64,000 nt of DNA from Prescottella equi (GCF_002094305.1 NZ_LWTX01000001.1:434001-498000), one strand, 5' to 3'; counted from the first letter of the stretch, positions 9,068-18,468 are shown. The notes: generated by a model from the sequence alone, not told the origin. A program made the numbers and translations.

Positions 9068-9691
9068 CTAGGCGAGATCGGGTCCGATTCGAGTTATTCG
9101 GCGGGCCAGGTCTTCCCAGTTGTTCGCGATGCGTGCGGGCGATATTCCGAGCACCCGGATCTGGTGCAGCACGAGGCCGGCTTCGAGCGTGGCGAGGAGA
9201 GCGACGGCGAGCAGTTCCACGTCACCGTCGACGCCCGCGTCTGCGAGCAGCGTGACGACGTGGCGCAGGCTCACCGCACGGGCCGGACCGCCGAAGCGCA
9301 CGTCGGGTGACCCCTCGGCGGCGCGCAGCACGTCGCCCTGCACGGTCACCATGTCGAGGCGGGCGCGGCCGAAGGCGATGAGACGGTCCAGTGGGGGAGC
9401 GTCGGGCCCGAGCGGCGCGGGACCGAACATGAACGCGTGCTGCAGTTCGCGCTCGGTGTGGTCGAGCAGTGCGTTCATCAGTCCGGAGCGGCTGCCGAAC
9501 CGTCGGAAGACGGTGCCCTTGCCGACCCCGGCCTTGGCGGCGACGGCCTCCATCGTCACGGCGTCGACGCCGCGCTCCGCGACGAGGTCCGCCGCCGCAT
9601 CGAGGAGCAGTTTCCGATTGCGGGCAGCGTCACATCTCTCGGGGATCTCGGCATCCACCAGCGGAAGGAGTGGGCTGTTCACGTGAGGCAT
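9068..9691 (-). CDS. TetR/AcrR-family transcriptional regulator
   Basis: 207-residue repressor-type regulator. The N-terminal helix-turn-helix is recognisable from RKLLLDAAADLVAERGVDAV and VAAKAGVGKGTVFRRFGSR (residues ~26-70); the rest is the variable ligand-binding domain. It is divergent from the FMN reductase gene, with a perfect 12-base palindrome GGACCGCGGTCC in the 95-base gap, which is the obvious candidate operator. It therefore probably represses itself, the META lipoprotein behind it, and the divergent reductase; the ligand is unknown but could be an electrophile or quinone handled by the reductase. Confidence 0.88.
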   Translation of the reverse strand: MPHVNSPLLPLVDAEIPERCDAARNRKLLLDAAADLVAERGVDAVTMEAVAAKAGVGKGTVFRRFGSRSGLMNALLDHTERELQHAFMFGPAPLGPDAPPLDRLIAFGRARLDMVTVQGDVLRAAEGSPDVRFGGPARAVSLRHVVTLLADAGVDGDVELLAVALLATLEAGLVLHQIRVLGISPARIANNWEDLARRITRIGPDLA

Positions 9692-9714
9692 CGTAGCCCA
9701 GCGGGAACAGAAGT

Positions 9715-9726
9715 GGACCGCGGTCC
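9715..9726. promoter_or_regulatory. Palindromic operator between tetR and FMN reductase genes
   Basis: Perfect 12-base palindrome GGACCGCGGTCC, with partial outer symmetry (AA..TT), between the divergent starts at 9691 and 9787. A likely -10 box of the reductase, TATGCT, begins four bases after it at 9730, so a bound TetR dimer would block RNA polymerase. Assignment to the adjacent TetR is inference from position. Confidence 0.6.
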
Positions 9727-9786
9727 GTTTATGCTGCTATACCTGTTGCAGCGTCAACCATCGCACCATCGAAGGAAGCACCAGTC

Positions 9787-10350
9787 ATGTCTGAGACCCG
9801 CGTTCTCTCCCTCGTCGGCAGCCTCCGCGCCGGCTCCGTCAACCGTCAGGTCGCCGAGACCGCCGCGGCCGTCGCCCCCGAGGGCGTCGAGGTCACGATC
9901 TTCGAGGGCCTCGGAGACCTGCCCTTCTACAACGAGGACATCGACGTCCCGGGCGCCTCGATCGCCGGTGTCGACGAGCTCCGCGCCGCCGCCGCCCAGG
10001 CCGACGCCCTGCTCCTGGTCACCCCCGAGTACAACGGCACCGTTCCCGCCGTTCTCAAGAACGCCATCGACTGGCTCTCGCGCCCCTACGGTGCCGGTGC
10101 CGTCAAGGACAAGCCGGTCGCCGTCATCAGCGCCTCCCCGAGCCCCAACGCCGCCAAGTGGGCCCACGACGACGCCCGCAAGGCGCTCGGCATCGCCGGC
10201 GGCAACGTCCTCGCCGCCGAACTGTCCATCGGTGGCACCATCCAGAAGTTCGGCGAGCTGCACCCGCGTGAGAACGCCGAGGTCGCCCAGCAGGTCGGTG
10301 GCGTCGTCGCCGCCCTGGTCGAGGCTTCCAAGGATCTCGTCAGCGCCTGA
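9787..10350 (+). CDS. NADPH-dependent FMN reductase (NAD(P)H:quinone/azo reductase-like)
   Basis: 187-residue flavodoxin-fold reductase of the NADPH_dep_FMN_red family. The FMN phosphate-binding loop is GSLRAGSVNR (residues ~10-19); PEYNGTVPAVLKNAIDWLSR near residue 80 is the family signature contacting the isoalloxazine ring. Such enzymes reduce FMN, quinones, azo dyes or chromate. The start has a good ribosome site (AAGGAAG about 9 bases upstream). It is divergent from the TetR regulator and probably controlled by it. A 49-base hairpin lies after the stop and before the convergent siderophore-interacting protein gene. Confidence 0.88.
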   Translation: MSETRVLSLVGSLRAGSVNRQVAETAAAVAPEGVEVTIFEGLGDLPFYNEDIDVPGASIAGVDELRAAAAQADALLLVTPEYNGTVPAVLKNAIDWLSRPYGAGAVKDKPVAVISASPSPNAAKWAHDDARKALGIAGGNVLAAELSIGGTIQKFGELHPRENAEVAQQVGGVVAALVEASKDLVSA

Positions 10351-10367
10351 CGCCGACCTGTCCTACA

Positions 10368-10416
10368 GCTGAAGGGTTCCTTCGTGCGCTCCGAGCGCAC
10401 GAAGGAACCCTTCAGC
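10368..10416. terminator. Long palindromic hairpin (copy 1 of a two-copy element)
   Basis: Perfect 23-bp stem with a 3-base loop (CCG); the left arm begins GCTGAAGGGTTCC and runs into GCGCT, the right arm mirrors it. It lies between two convergent stop codons (10350 and 10429), so it could serve as a bidirectional terminator. A second copy at 59939-59987 has the same stem and loop length and differs by paired changes, showing that the fold is what is conserved. Confidence 0.75.
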
Positions 10417-10428
10417 CGTTTCGGGAGC

Positions 10429-11322
10429 CTAGAGTCCGGCGTCGTCCATTGCCGCGTCGACGGCGTCGCGGACCGAGTCGAAGTCGCCGCCCGATTCCAG
10501 GGCGGCGATCTGGGCGGACTCGATCTGTTCGCGCACCTGCTCGTAGCGCGCCGTCCACGCCTCCTTGTCGGCGCGCCAGTAGCCGAGGACGTGGTAGCGC
10601 TCGGTGGGCCGGCCGAGGTCGTGGCGCAGCCACCGGCGTATCGCGCGTGAGAGTCCGGCCTCGCCCGCGAACCACACGTAGCCCGGACCGTCCGGAAGGT
10701 CGTGCCGGCGGGCGGCCGTCGCGAGCGCGCTGGGGCCCACGCCGTTTCCGGTGCCGTGCAGCCACGTGTAGGTCACGTCGCCGGCGGTGTCGAATCGCTG
10801 CTCGTCGGCGGGGGTCGTGACCTCGGCGACGACGTGCACCCGGGCGCCGCGGGGCAACCCTTCGACGATGCGGCCCACCGCGGGTAGCGCCGTCATGTCG
10901 GCGAGCAGCAGCTGCCATGCGGTGTCGGGCGGTGGGCGGTACCAACCGGATGCGGTGGTGACACCCAGCGTCTGCCCCGGGCGGGCCTGCAGCGCCCACC
11001 GCACGGCGGCGCCGCCCTCGTGGACGGCGAAGTCGAGGTCCATCTCGAAGGCCGACGCATCCCACCGCCGCACCGTGTAACTCCGCATTTCCGGACGGGC
11101 GCCGTCGGCCGGGTAGTCGACGGCGGTTCCGATCCGCTGCGGGCGCGGGGGTGCGTCGTCTCCCGGGTTCGGGAACACCACCAGCAGGCGTTCGTCGGGG
11201 TCGCCGCTCGAAGCGAAGTGCCGCAGGTCGCCGCCCCGCAGGGTGATGCGTTGCATGTTGGGGGTGACGCGGACGACGTCCGAGACGGGTGCGAAGAGGT
11301 ATGGGCTCGCATTGTCGGGCAC
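10429..11322 (-). CDS. Siderophore-interacting protein (FAD/NAD(P)H ferric-siderophore reductase)
   Basis: Cytoplasmic flavoprotein of the SIP/ViuB family, which reduces iron bound to imported siderophores. From N to C it shows the FAD-binding_9 domain (VVRVTPNMQRITLRGGDL, then RSYTVRRWD where FAD binds) and the SIP domain (LLLADMTALPAVGRIVEGLP and YVWFAGEAGLSRAIRRWLR). The frame extends to 11361, but GTG 11322 (PDNASPYLF) gives about 297 residues with the domain near the N-terminus; the start is uncertain. Iron-related transport lipoproteins lie 6-8 kb away, behind an IdeR box, so a shared iron-uptake role is plausible. Confidence 0.85.
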   Translation of the reverse strand: MPDNASPYLFAPVSDVVRVTPNMQRITLRGGDLRHFASSGDPDERLLVVFPNPGDDAPPRPQRIGTAVDYPADGARPEMRSYTVRRWDASAFEMDLDFAVHEGGAAVRWALQARPGQTLGVTTASGWYRPPPDTAWQLLLADMTALPAVGRIVEGLPRGARVHVVAEVTTPADEQRFDTAGDVTYTWLHGTGNGVGPSALATAARRHDLPDGPGYVWFAGEAGLSRAIRRWLRHDLGRPTERYHVLGYWRADKEAWTARYEQVREQIESAQIAALESGGDFDSVRDAVDAAMDDAGL

Positions 11323-11374
11323 GCTTCCCACCCTGGCACAGGGTGCCCGACCATGGGGCACCGCGTGACGGTTG

Positions 11375-11391
11375 GTTATCTGCCAGTTAAC
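11375..11391. promoter_or_regulatory. Inverted repeat upstream of the siderophore-interacting protein gene
   Basis: GTTATCTG-C-CAGTTAAC, an 8-bp inverted repeat with one mismatch around a single central base, 53 bases upstream of GTG 11322. It is AT-rich against a GC-rich background, as expected for a promoter or operator. It does not match the IdeR consensus well, so the regulator is not named. Confidence 0.35.
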
Positions 11392-11742
11392 AGCATTGGC
11401 GGGGCCTCGGGTGATACCGATCGCGATGTATGGAGAGGATCTCGGCGTGTCGCGCTCGGCGTGTCGGAAGCGGGCTCCCGCAGGGGTTCGGGGGCGCGGC
11501 GTCGAGGTGGTGAACGGCGGCGCGCGGGCGGTGTGGTCGGCCCTGTCCGGCCGGTTCTGTGGCGCGGGTTACGCGCCCGCGCAGGCCGGCGGCGGCGGCG
11601 TGATCGAACTCACCTCCGCACGGCCACGGAAATGTGACCCGCGACACGCCGAAAGGCGGTTTCGTGGGGTGCTCCGGAAGCTGCCGACCTGCGAATATCA
11701 ACCGTGTCACTCGCAAGATATCGGGTTGTGGGTTTCTGTCGG
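11392..11742. other. Gene-free stretch before nrdH
   Basis: Between the siderophore-interacting protein promoter and the NrdR box. Frames are open here (for example 11372-11755 on the plus strand) but they are Arg/Gly-rich, lack recognisable domains and lack a clear ribosome site, so I do not call a gene. The last 150 bases are less GC-rich and probably hold the nrd promoter. A regulatory RNA cannot be excluded. Confidence 0.4.
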
Positions 11743-11758
11743 CCACAAGGTGTAGTGT
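11743..11758 (+). promoter_or_regulatory. Probable NrdR box of the nrdHIEF operon
   Basis: CCACAAGGTGTAGTGT matches 12 of 16 positions of the NrdR box consensus (acaCwAtATaTwGtgt) as I recall it. A much weaker half-match begins at 11713, 30 bases upstream, close to the usual three-helical-turn spacing of paired NrdR boxes. NrdR is the ATP/dATP-sensing repressor of ribonucleotide reductase genes. The site also overlaps a 6-bp inverted repeat GTGTAG-TGT-CTACAC at 11750-11764. Confidence 0.55.
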
Positions 11759-11877
11759 CTACACAGCCGAGAGGGCACAACGGGAACGAATCAGATCCCG
11801 GGTACGAAAGTAGGCCTCATCCTCGGCAACAGAGTGCACATCCAGAGCTCGCCAGGCCGTGGAAAGAGGGACCCGTC

Positions 11878-12111
11878 ATGAGCATCACCGTCTACACCAA
11901 GCCCGCCTGCGTTCAGTGCAATGCCACCTACCGTGCCCTCGACAAGGCCGGTCTCGAATACGACATCGTCGACATCTCCGAGAACCCCGAGGCTCGCGAC
12001 TACGTGATGGCCCTCGGGTACCTCCAGGCCCCCGTCGTCGTGGCTGGCGAGGAGCACTGGTCGGGCTTCCGCCCGGACCGCATCAAGGACCTCACCGCAA
12101 ACGCTGCCTGA
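11878..12111 (+). CDS. nrdH: Glutaredoxin-like protein NrdH
   Basis: 77-residue thioredoxin-reductase-dependent electron donor of class Ib ribonucleotide reductase. The redox site is CVQC (residues 11-14) following VYTKPA, and the NrdH-specific motif WSGFRPD lies near residue 61. It reduces the C-terminal cysteine pair of NrdE. ATG 11878 is chosen because GAAAGAGGG lies 7-8 bases upstream and the protein then has the family length; longer frames upstream are not credible. First gene of nrdHIEF. Confidence 0.95.
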   Translation: MSITVYTKPACVQCNATYRALDKAGLEYDIVDISENPEARDYVMALGYLQAPVVVAGEEHWSGFRPDRIKDLTANAA

Positions 12112-12168
12112 GCCGCCGCGCCGCAGCCCCGCGGGGACGATCCACCTCGAGTGAAATGGTGAACGCCG

Positions 12169-12627
12169 ATGGCTTCGCTGGTGTACTTCTCCAGCGCGTC
12201 GGAGAACACACACCGATTCGTCGAACGACTCGGTGTCCCCGCTACGCGCATTCCACTACGTGACCGCGAAGGCGCGTTCGAGGTCGACGAACCGTACGTC
12301 CTGATCCTCCCCACTTACGGGGGCGGCACGACGTCGACGGGACGCGACACGAGCTACGTGCCCAAGCAGGTCATCCGATTCCTCAACAACGAGCACAATC
12401 GCGACCTCATCCGAGGGGTGATTGCTGCCGGCAACACGAACTTCGGCGAGTCCTACTGCTACGCCGGGAACGTGATTTCACAGAAGTGTCGGGTCCCGTA
12501 CCTGTACCGCTTCGAACTAATGGGAACAGCCGAGGACGTCGTCGCCGTGCGCGAGGGCCTCGCACAATTCATGGAGAGTGAACAGTGGCACCGACCATCA
12601 CAGATTCAGCCCCGGCTGGGAGTGTAG
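12169..12627 (+). CDS. nrdI: Flavodoxin-like protein NrdI
   Basis: 152-residue flavoprotein that delivers the oxidant used to assemble the dimanganese-tyrosyl cofactor of NrdF. The flavin phosphate loop is [12 protein letters not shown] (residues 6-17); LPTYGGGTT near residue 47 and [15 protein letters not shown] near residue 86 are NrdI signatures. The stop at 12627 lies 43 bases inside nrdE, a longer overlap than the usual 4 bases, so the last ~14 residues ([12 protein letters not shown]) are encoded by DNA that also encodes the NrdE N-terminus. Confidence 0.95.
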   Translation: MASLVYFSSASENTHRFVERLGVPATRIPLRDREGAFEVDEPYVLILPTYGGGTTSTGRDTSYVPKQVIRFLNNEHNRDLIRGVIAAGNTNFGESYCYAGNVISQKCRVPYLYRFELMGTAEDVVAVREGLAQFMESEQWHRPSQIQPRLGV

Positions 12628-14771
12628 AGCGCGCTGCGGCACAACCCGACGCGTCGGCGGGCGAGTTGGACTACCACGCGCTCAACGCGATGCTGAACCT
12701 GTACGGTCCGAGCGGCGAGATCCAGTTCGACAAGGATCGTGAGGCCGCCAAGCAGTACTTCCTGCAGCACGTCAACCAGAACACGGTCTTCTTCCACAAC
12801 CTGGACGAGAAGCTCGACTACCTGGTCAGGGAGAACTACTACGAGCGTGAGGTCCTCGACCAGTACTCGCGCAACTTCGTGAAGTGGCTGATCGACCGGG
12901 CCTACGCGAAGAAGTTCCGGTTCCCCACGTTCCTCGGTGCCTTCAAGTACTACACGTCGTACACCCTCAAGACGTTCGACGGTAAGCGCTACCTCGAGCG
13001 CTTCGAGGACCGTGTGTGCATGGTGGCGCTCACCCTCGCGGCGGGCGACGAGACGCTCGCGACCGAACTGGTCGACGAGATCATCGCCGGACGCTTCCAG
13101 CCGGCGACGCCCACGTTCCTCAACTCCGGCAAGAAGCAGCGCGGCGAGCCCGTGTCGTGCTTCCTGCTGCGCATCGAGGACAACATGGAGTCGATCGGCC
13201 GTTCGATCAACTCGGCCCTGCAGCTCTCCAAGCGCGGTGGCGGAGTCGCCCTGCTGCTCACCAACGTTCGTGAGCACGGCGCGCCGATCAAGAAGATCGA
13301 GAACCAGAGCTCCGGCGTCATCCCGATCATGAAGCTGCTCGAGGACTCGTTCTCCTACGCGAACCAGCTCGGTGCCCGGCAGGGTGCCGGCGCGGTGTAC
13401 CTGCACGCGCACCACCCGGACATCTACCGTTTCCTCGACACCAAGCGTGAGAACGCGGACGAGAAGATCCGCATCAAGACGCTGTCGCTGGGCGTCGTGA
13501 TCCCCGACATCACGTTCGAGCTCGCGAAGAAGAACGAGGACATGTACCTGTTCTCGCCGTACGACGTCGAGCGCATCTACGGCGTGCCGTTCGCGGACAT
13601 CAACGTCACCGAGAAGTACCACGAGATGGTCGACGACAAGCGGATCCGCAAGTCGAAGATCAAGGCGCGCGAGTTCTTCCAGACCCTCGCCGAGCTGCAG
13701 TTCGAGTCGGGCTACCCGTACATCATGTTCGAGGACACGGTGAACCGGGCGAACCCGATCGCCGGCAAGATCACGCACTCGAACCTGTGCTCGGAGATCC
13801 TGCAGGTCTCGACCCCGTCGACGTTCAACGACGATCTGTCCTACAGCCATGTCGGCAAGGACATCTCGTGCAACCTCGGCTCGCTGAACATCGCGCTGAC
13901 GATGGACTCGCCGGACTTCGCGAAGACCATCGAGACCTCGATCCGCGCGCTCACCGCCGTCTCGGATCAGACGCACATCTACTCGGTGCCGTCGATCGAG
14001 CAGGGCAACAACGACTCTCATGCGATCGGCCTGGGGCAGATGAACCTGCACGGCTACCTCGCGCGCGAGCGGATCTTCTACGGCTCCGAAGAAGGCATCG
14101 ACTTCACGAACATCTACTTCTACTCGGTCGTGTACCACGCGATCCGCGCGTCGAACCTGATCGCGAAGGAGCGGGGTACCCACTTCAAGGGCTTCCCGGA
14201 GTCCGACTACGCGTCGGGCAAGTACTTCGACAAGTACACCGACCAGGTGTGGGAGCCCAAGACCGAGAAGGTGCGGCAGCTGTTCGCCGACGCCGGTATC
14301 CACATCCCGACGCAGGACGACTGGCGCGAGCTGAAGGCGTCGGTGCAGCAGTACGGCATCTACAACCAGAACCTGCAGGCCGTCCCGCCGACGGGCTCGA
14401 TCTCGTACATCAACAACTCCACGAGCTCGATCCACCCGGTGGCCGCGAAGATCGAGATCCGCAAGGAAGGCAAGATCGGTCGCGTCTACTACCCGGCGCC
14501 CTACCTGACGAACGACAACCTGGAGTACTACCAGGACGCGTACGAGATCGGGTACGAGAAGATCATCGACACCTACGCGGCCGCCACGCAGCATGTGGAC
14601 CAGGGCCTGTCGCTGACGCTGTTCTTCAAGGACACCGCCACCACGCGTGACGTCAACCGCGCGCAGATCTACGCGTGGCGCAAGGGAATCAAGACGTTGT
14701 ACTACATCCGCCTGCGTCAGATGGCCCTCGAGGGGACCGAGGTGGAGGGTTGCGTCTCGTGCATGTTGTGA
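12585..14771 (+). CDS. nrdE: Class Ib ribonucleoside-diphosphate reductase, alpha subunit NrdE
   Basis: 728-residue catalytic subunit that reduces ribonucleoside diphosphates to deoxyribonucleotides. As expected for class Ib it lacks an N-terminal ATP-cone. Visible landmarks are [16 protein letters not shown] near residue 215, the active-site loop ICSEIL-type segment [15 protein letters not shown] near residue 400, [14 protein letters not shown] near residue 485 and [17 protein letters not shown] near residue 605. The C-terminus ends VEGCVSCML with the redox cysteines reduced by NrdH. GTG 12585 is supported by GGAGAG six bases upstream within nrdI. Confidence 0.96.
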   Translation: MAPTITDSAPAGSVERAAAQPDASAGELDYHALNAMLNLYGPSGEIQFDKDREAAKQYFLQHVNQNTVFFHNLDEKLDYLVRENYYEREVLDQYSRNFVKWLIDRAYAKKFRFPTFLGAFKYYTSYTLKTFDGKRYLERFEDRVCMVALTLAAGDETLATELVDEIIAGRFQPATPTFLNSGKKQRGEPVSCFLLRIEDNMESIGRSINSALQLSKRGGGVALLLTNVREHGAPIKKIENQSSGVIPIMKLLEDSFSYANQLGARQGAGAVYLHAHHPDIYRFLDTKRENADEKIRIKTLSLGVVIPDITFELAKKNEDMYLFSPYDVERIYGVPFADINVTEKYHEMVDDKRIRKSKIKAREFFQTLAELQFESGYPYIMFEDTVNRANPIAGKITHSNLCSEILQVSTPSTFNDDLSYSHVGKDISCNLGSLNIALTMDSPDFAKTIETSIRALTAVSDQTHIYSVPSIEQGNNDSHAIGLGQMNLHGYLARERIFYGSEEGIDFTNIYFYSVVYHAIRASNLIAKERGTHFKGFPESDYASGKYFDKYTDQVWEPKTEKVRQLFADAGIHIPTQDDWRELKASVQQYGIYNQNLQAVPPTGSISYINNSTSSIHPVAAKIEIRKEGKIGRVYYPAPYLTNDNLEYYQDAYEIGYEKIIDTYAAATQHVDQGLSLTLFFKDTATTRDVNRAQIYAWRKGIKTLYYIRLRQMALEGTEVEGCVSCML

Positions 14772-14784
14772 TCGCCAATTCTGA

Positions 14785-15825
<1,041 letters not shown>

Positions 15826-15842
15826 TTCCACCGCACTCTCCG

Positions 15843-15895
15843 CGGCCGAATGTCACACGCGTTCAGTTGGACTGAACCGGTGTGACATTCGGCCG
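15843..15895. terminator. Long hairpin between convergent nrdF and RDD genes
   Basis: A 25-bp stem with two mismatches and a 3-base loop: left arm CGGCCGAATGTCACAC then TTCAGT, loop TGG, right arm mirrored. Its distance to both stops (17 and 8 bases) suggests a bidirectional terminator. The sequence differs from the hairpins at 10368 and 59939, but the design (stem over 22 bp, 3-base loop, convergent genes) is the same. Confidence 0.7.
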
Positions 15896-15903
15896 TCGGC
15901 GTT

Positions 15904-16398
15904 TCACGGGGCGGTTCGGGGCGCCGTGACGTCCCGGCGTCGGACCACGGTGGGGGAGTTGTCGTAGTTGCCGAGCCACGGGCTGTCCGAGAAGGTGGCG
16001 ACCGCGTCGAGGGCGCCGAGCAGCCACCACTTCAGCAGGTAGCCGAGGGTGGGCCAGGAGCCGTCGGACGGACGGATGACGCAGACGCCGAGCAGGAGTT
16101 TGCCGACGGTCGCGTGGACGATCCGCTGCAACACCACGCGATCGATGAGCGACGCGGCGATCCATCCGATCGGCAGTGCGAGCGCGGCCCAGTCCGCGAC
16201 CGCCGGTATGTCCATCGCAACGGTCATCGCAGCCAGCCCGGCAGCGACGTGCAGGATCCAGTCGACGACGAACGCGATCGCCTGCCGCGCCTGCCGCGGC
16301 GACGGATAGCGCGGATCGTCCGACTCGCCGTGCTTGTCGGGGAGCGGCGGCGGAACCGCACCAGGGGGAGTGGTCGCGTCGAACTCGGATGTCGTCAC
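15904..16398 (-). CDS. RDD-family membrane protein
   Basis: 164-residue membrane protein. After a Pro-rich N-terminal tail, hydrophobic segments occur near residues 42-65 (FVVDWILHVAAGLAAMTVAM), 72-90 and 125-140, and the conserved region around VDRVVLQRIVHATVGKLLLG matches the RDD family, named for Arg-Asp-Asp residues; the first conserved segment here reads RQAIAFVVDW. Function of RDD proteins is poorly known, with some acting as ion/proton antiporters. The start is a GTG. No operon partners; it converges on nrdF. Confidence 0.78.
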   Translation of the reverse strand: MTTSEFDATTPPGAVPPPLPDKHGESDDPRYPSPRQARQAIAFVVDWILHVAAGLAAMTVAMDIPAVADWAALALPIGWIAASLIDRVVLQRIVHATVGKLLLGVCVIRPSDGSWPTLGYLLKWWLLGALDAVATFSDSPWLGNYDNSPTVVRRRDVTAPRTAP

Positions 16399-16532
16399 CG
16401 GGAAAGGGTGCCGGACGCCACCGCGAAAGGCAATGGTGTGGGCGGGGTTTCGGCGGGCCGTTGAGTCCGGCGGTGCACCCGGCCTACTTTGGAGTGAGGT
16501 GACCCCAGTCGACGACGATCGAGGAGACGGCG

Positions 16533-16919
16533 ATGACCGGTCGAGTAGTGCACTTCGAGGTCCCGTTCGACGACGGAGACCGAGCCCGCAACTTCTATCG
16601 GCAGGCGTTCGGGTGGAACGTCACCGAGATGCCGGAACTCGAGTACACGGGCGTGTCCACGGGTCCGGTGGCCGAGTCCGGGATGCCGGCCGAGCCCGGA
16701 TACATCGGCGGCGGCATGTTCCAGCGGTCCGACCAGGCACCCCGGGGTCCGGTGATCACCGTCGACGTCGCCGACATCGATGCCGCGTTGGCGAAGATCG
16801 AGGCGCTCGGCGGCGCCACCGTCGCCGCGAAACAGCCCGTCGGCACAATGGGTTTCGCCGCCTACTTCCGTGATCCGGAAGGCAACGTCATGGGTCTGTG
16901 GGAGACCGCGCAGGGCTGA
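16533..16919 (+). CDS. VOC-family (glyoxalase/bleomycin-resistance fold) protein
   Basis: 128-residue single-domain protein with the paired beta-alpha-beta-beta-beta modules of the VOC superfamily. HFEVPFDDGDRARNFYRQAF at residues 6-25 and YFRDPEGNVMGLWE near the C-terminus are typical and carry the usual metal-ligand positions (His near the start, Glu at the end). It resembles the small VOC proteins annotated as glyoxalase-like; the substrate cannot be deduced. GAGGAG lies 6-7 bases before the ATG. It converges on the Nudix gene. Confidence 0.85.
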   Translation: MTGRVVHFEVPFDDGDRARNFYRQAFGWNVTEMPELEYTGVSTGPVAESGMPAEPGYIGGGMFQRSDQAPRGPVITVDVADIDAALAKIEALGGATVAAKQPVGTMGFAAYFRDPEGNVMGLWETAQG

Positions 16920-16931
16920 GTCGGGGACGGG

Positions 16932-17408
16932 TCAGTCCCTCGCGAACCAGGTGCGCTCGTCGTCGCGGAGGGCGGCCGCGATCCGCCGCCGCGACGAATC
17001 GGTGAGATTCGCGGGCAGGGCGTCGGGGGAGAACCAGCGCACGTCGAGGTTCTCGTCGTCGGCCACGCGAGCCTCACCCGCCACCGCGCGCGCAACGAAG
17101 CACACGTCCAGGTAGCTGGCGACGTCGCCGTTCGGGTAGGTGATCGGCCCCGCGGTGTCGACGCTGCTCACCCGGACCAGTTCGGCGTCGATGCCTGTCT
17201 CCTCGCGAACTTCGCGCAGCACCGCCGGACCCGGTTCCTCACCGGGCTCGAGGATGCCCGAGACCACGGCCCACTTGCCGTTGTCGGCCCGCCGGGTCAA
17301 CAGCAGCCGTCCGGTGTCGTCGACCACGACGGCGCTCACACCAGGCAGCCACAGCGGGGCGTGCCCCACGTGGTCGCGGAGCGCCGCGACGAATTCCGGT
17401 ACCGGCAC
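16932..17408 (-). CDS. Nudix hydrolase
   Basis: 158-residue Nudix pyrophosphohydrolase. The Nudix box reads GILEPGEEPGPAVLREVREE with TGI following (G-x5-E-x7-REVxEExGI), near residues 51-73. WLPGVSAVVVDDTGRLLLTRR upstream and WFSPDALP downstream fit MutT/ADP-ribose-type family members; the substrate is not predictable from sequence. It starts 9 bases after the stop of the first siderophore-binding lipoprotein, so it is probably the last gene of the iron-controlled transcript that begins at 19470. Confidence 0.88.
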   Translation of the reverse strand: MPVPEFVAALRDHVGHAPLWLPGVSAVVVDDTGRLLLTRRADNGKWAVVSGILEPGEEPGPAVLREVREETGIDAELVRVSSVDTAGPITYPNGDVASYLDVCFVARAVAGEARVADDENLDVRWFSPDALPANLTDSSRRRIAAALRDDERTWFARD

Positions 17409-17417
17409 GGTGAACTC

Positions 17418-18422
17418 CTAGGCGTAGCCGTTGAGGCTCGGCTGCAGATCGGCGAGGACGGCCCGCGCGGCGACGATGCCGTTCCCGCCGTTCCAGATCT
17501 CGTCGTCGACCGCGAAGACGCGCTTGTCGGGGACGGCGCCGAGGGCGTACCACTCGTCGGAATCCATCACGGACTTGCCGTGCTCGAGCCCGTCCGGGCC
17601 GTCGAAGCTGACGTAGATCACGTCGCCCTCCGCGGTACCGAGATCGTCGATCTCCTCGGCCGCGACCTCGAGGCGCTGGTAGGCGGGTCGCTGGACGCCC
17701 GCGTCGGCGAGGACCTGGCCCGAGAAGCTGCCCGGCCCCGTGATCGCGAGCGAATCGGCGCCGAACCGTACTACCGACGCCTGCGTCTGCCGGGCAGCGA
17801 GATCGTTCCCGATCCGTGCCGCGTCGGCGGTGTAGGCGTCGAGGGCCTGCCGGGCCGCGCCGGAGCGTCCCAGCGCCTCACCGGTCGCGAGGAAGCGGTT
17901 CTTCCAGAAGACAGCGTCGGCGCCGACGAACGCAGTCGGCGCGAGTGCGCGAAGTCGATCGACCAGCACCGGATCCGCGGGCGCGGCTCCGACGATCAGG
18001 TCGGGGGCGGACTTCGCGACGAGATCGACGTCGGGGGCGCCGGCCGGTCCGATGCCGGGCAGCGCCGCGACGCCCGGACCCAGGTACGACGGCTGCCCGT
18101 CGGCGCCGTCGGGGGTGACGGTGCCCACGACCCGGCCCTGCAGGCCGAGTGCGCACACCGCGTCCAGTGCGGCGGTGTCGAGGACGACGATCCGCTGCGG
18201 GTCGGCGGCGCCCGGGTCGGCGGGCGAGGGCTCCGCGCACGCGTTGCCGGTGTCGCGTTCGACGTTCACGACACCGGCACCGGCGATCTTGGTCGTCGTC
18301 CGCACGATGGTGCTCGCGTCGTCGGCGGTGTCGCTACCGCAGCCGGCGAGTCCCACGAGCGCCACGGTCGCGAGCGCGACGGCGGCGATACGGCGAGATC
18401 TGACGGGCTGGGCACTGGACAA
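17418..18422 (-). CDS. Iron-siderophore ABC transporter substrate-binding lipoprotein (FecB-like), copy 2
   Basis: 334-residue predicted lipoprotein (signal peptide with lipobox LAGC near residue 27) with a periplasmic-binding-protein fold of the TroA/FepB type. PQRIVVLDTAALDAVCALGL near residue 75 opens the first lobe and the C-terminal lobe carries FSGQVLADAGVQRPAYQRL. It is a clear paralog of the protein encoded directly upstream (shared segments FSG-x-VLADAG-x2-RPA, and SVVRF). It would capture a ferric siderophore or haem at the cell surface; no permease or ATPase gene is nearby, so the rest of the transporter must be elsewhere. It is 46 bases downstream of its paralog and probably co-transcribed. 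Confidence 0.86.
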   Translation of the reverse strand: MSSAQPVRSRRIAAVALATVALVGLAGCGSDTADDASTIVRTTTKIAGAGVVNVERDTGNACAEPSPADPGAADPQRIVVLDTAALDAVCALGLQGRVVGTVTPDGADGQPSYLGPGVAALPGIGPAGAPDVDLVAKSAPDLIVGAAPADPVLVDRLRALAPTAFVGADAVFWKNRFLATGEALGRSGAARQALDAYTADAARIGNDLAARQTQASVVRFGADSLAITGPGSFSGQVLADAGVQRPAYQRLEVAAEEIDDLGTAEGDVIYVSFDGPDGLEHGKSVMDSDEWYALGAVPDKRVFAVDDEIWNGGNGIVAARAVLADLQPSLNGYA

Positions 18423-18468
18423 TGCGACGACTTCCTCTTCGGCGAGCGCGGCGTGTGGCCGCCTCAGG

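Noticed and set aside
11372-11755. 127-codon frame before nrdH
   Set aside because: No ribosome site, no domain, Arg/Gly/Ala-biased, and it runs into the NrdR box.
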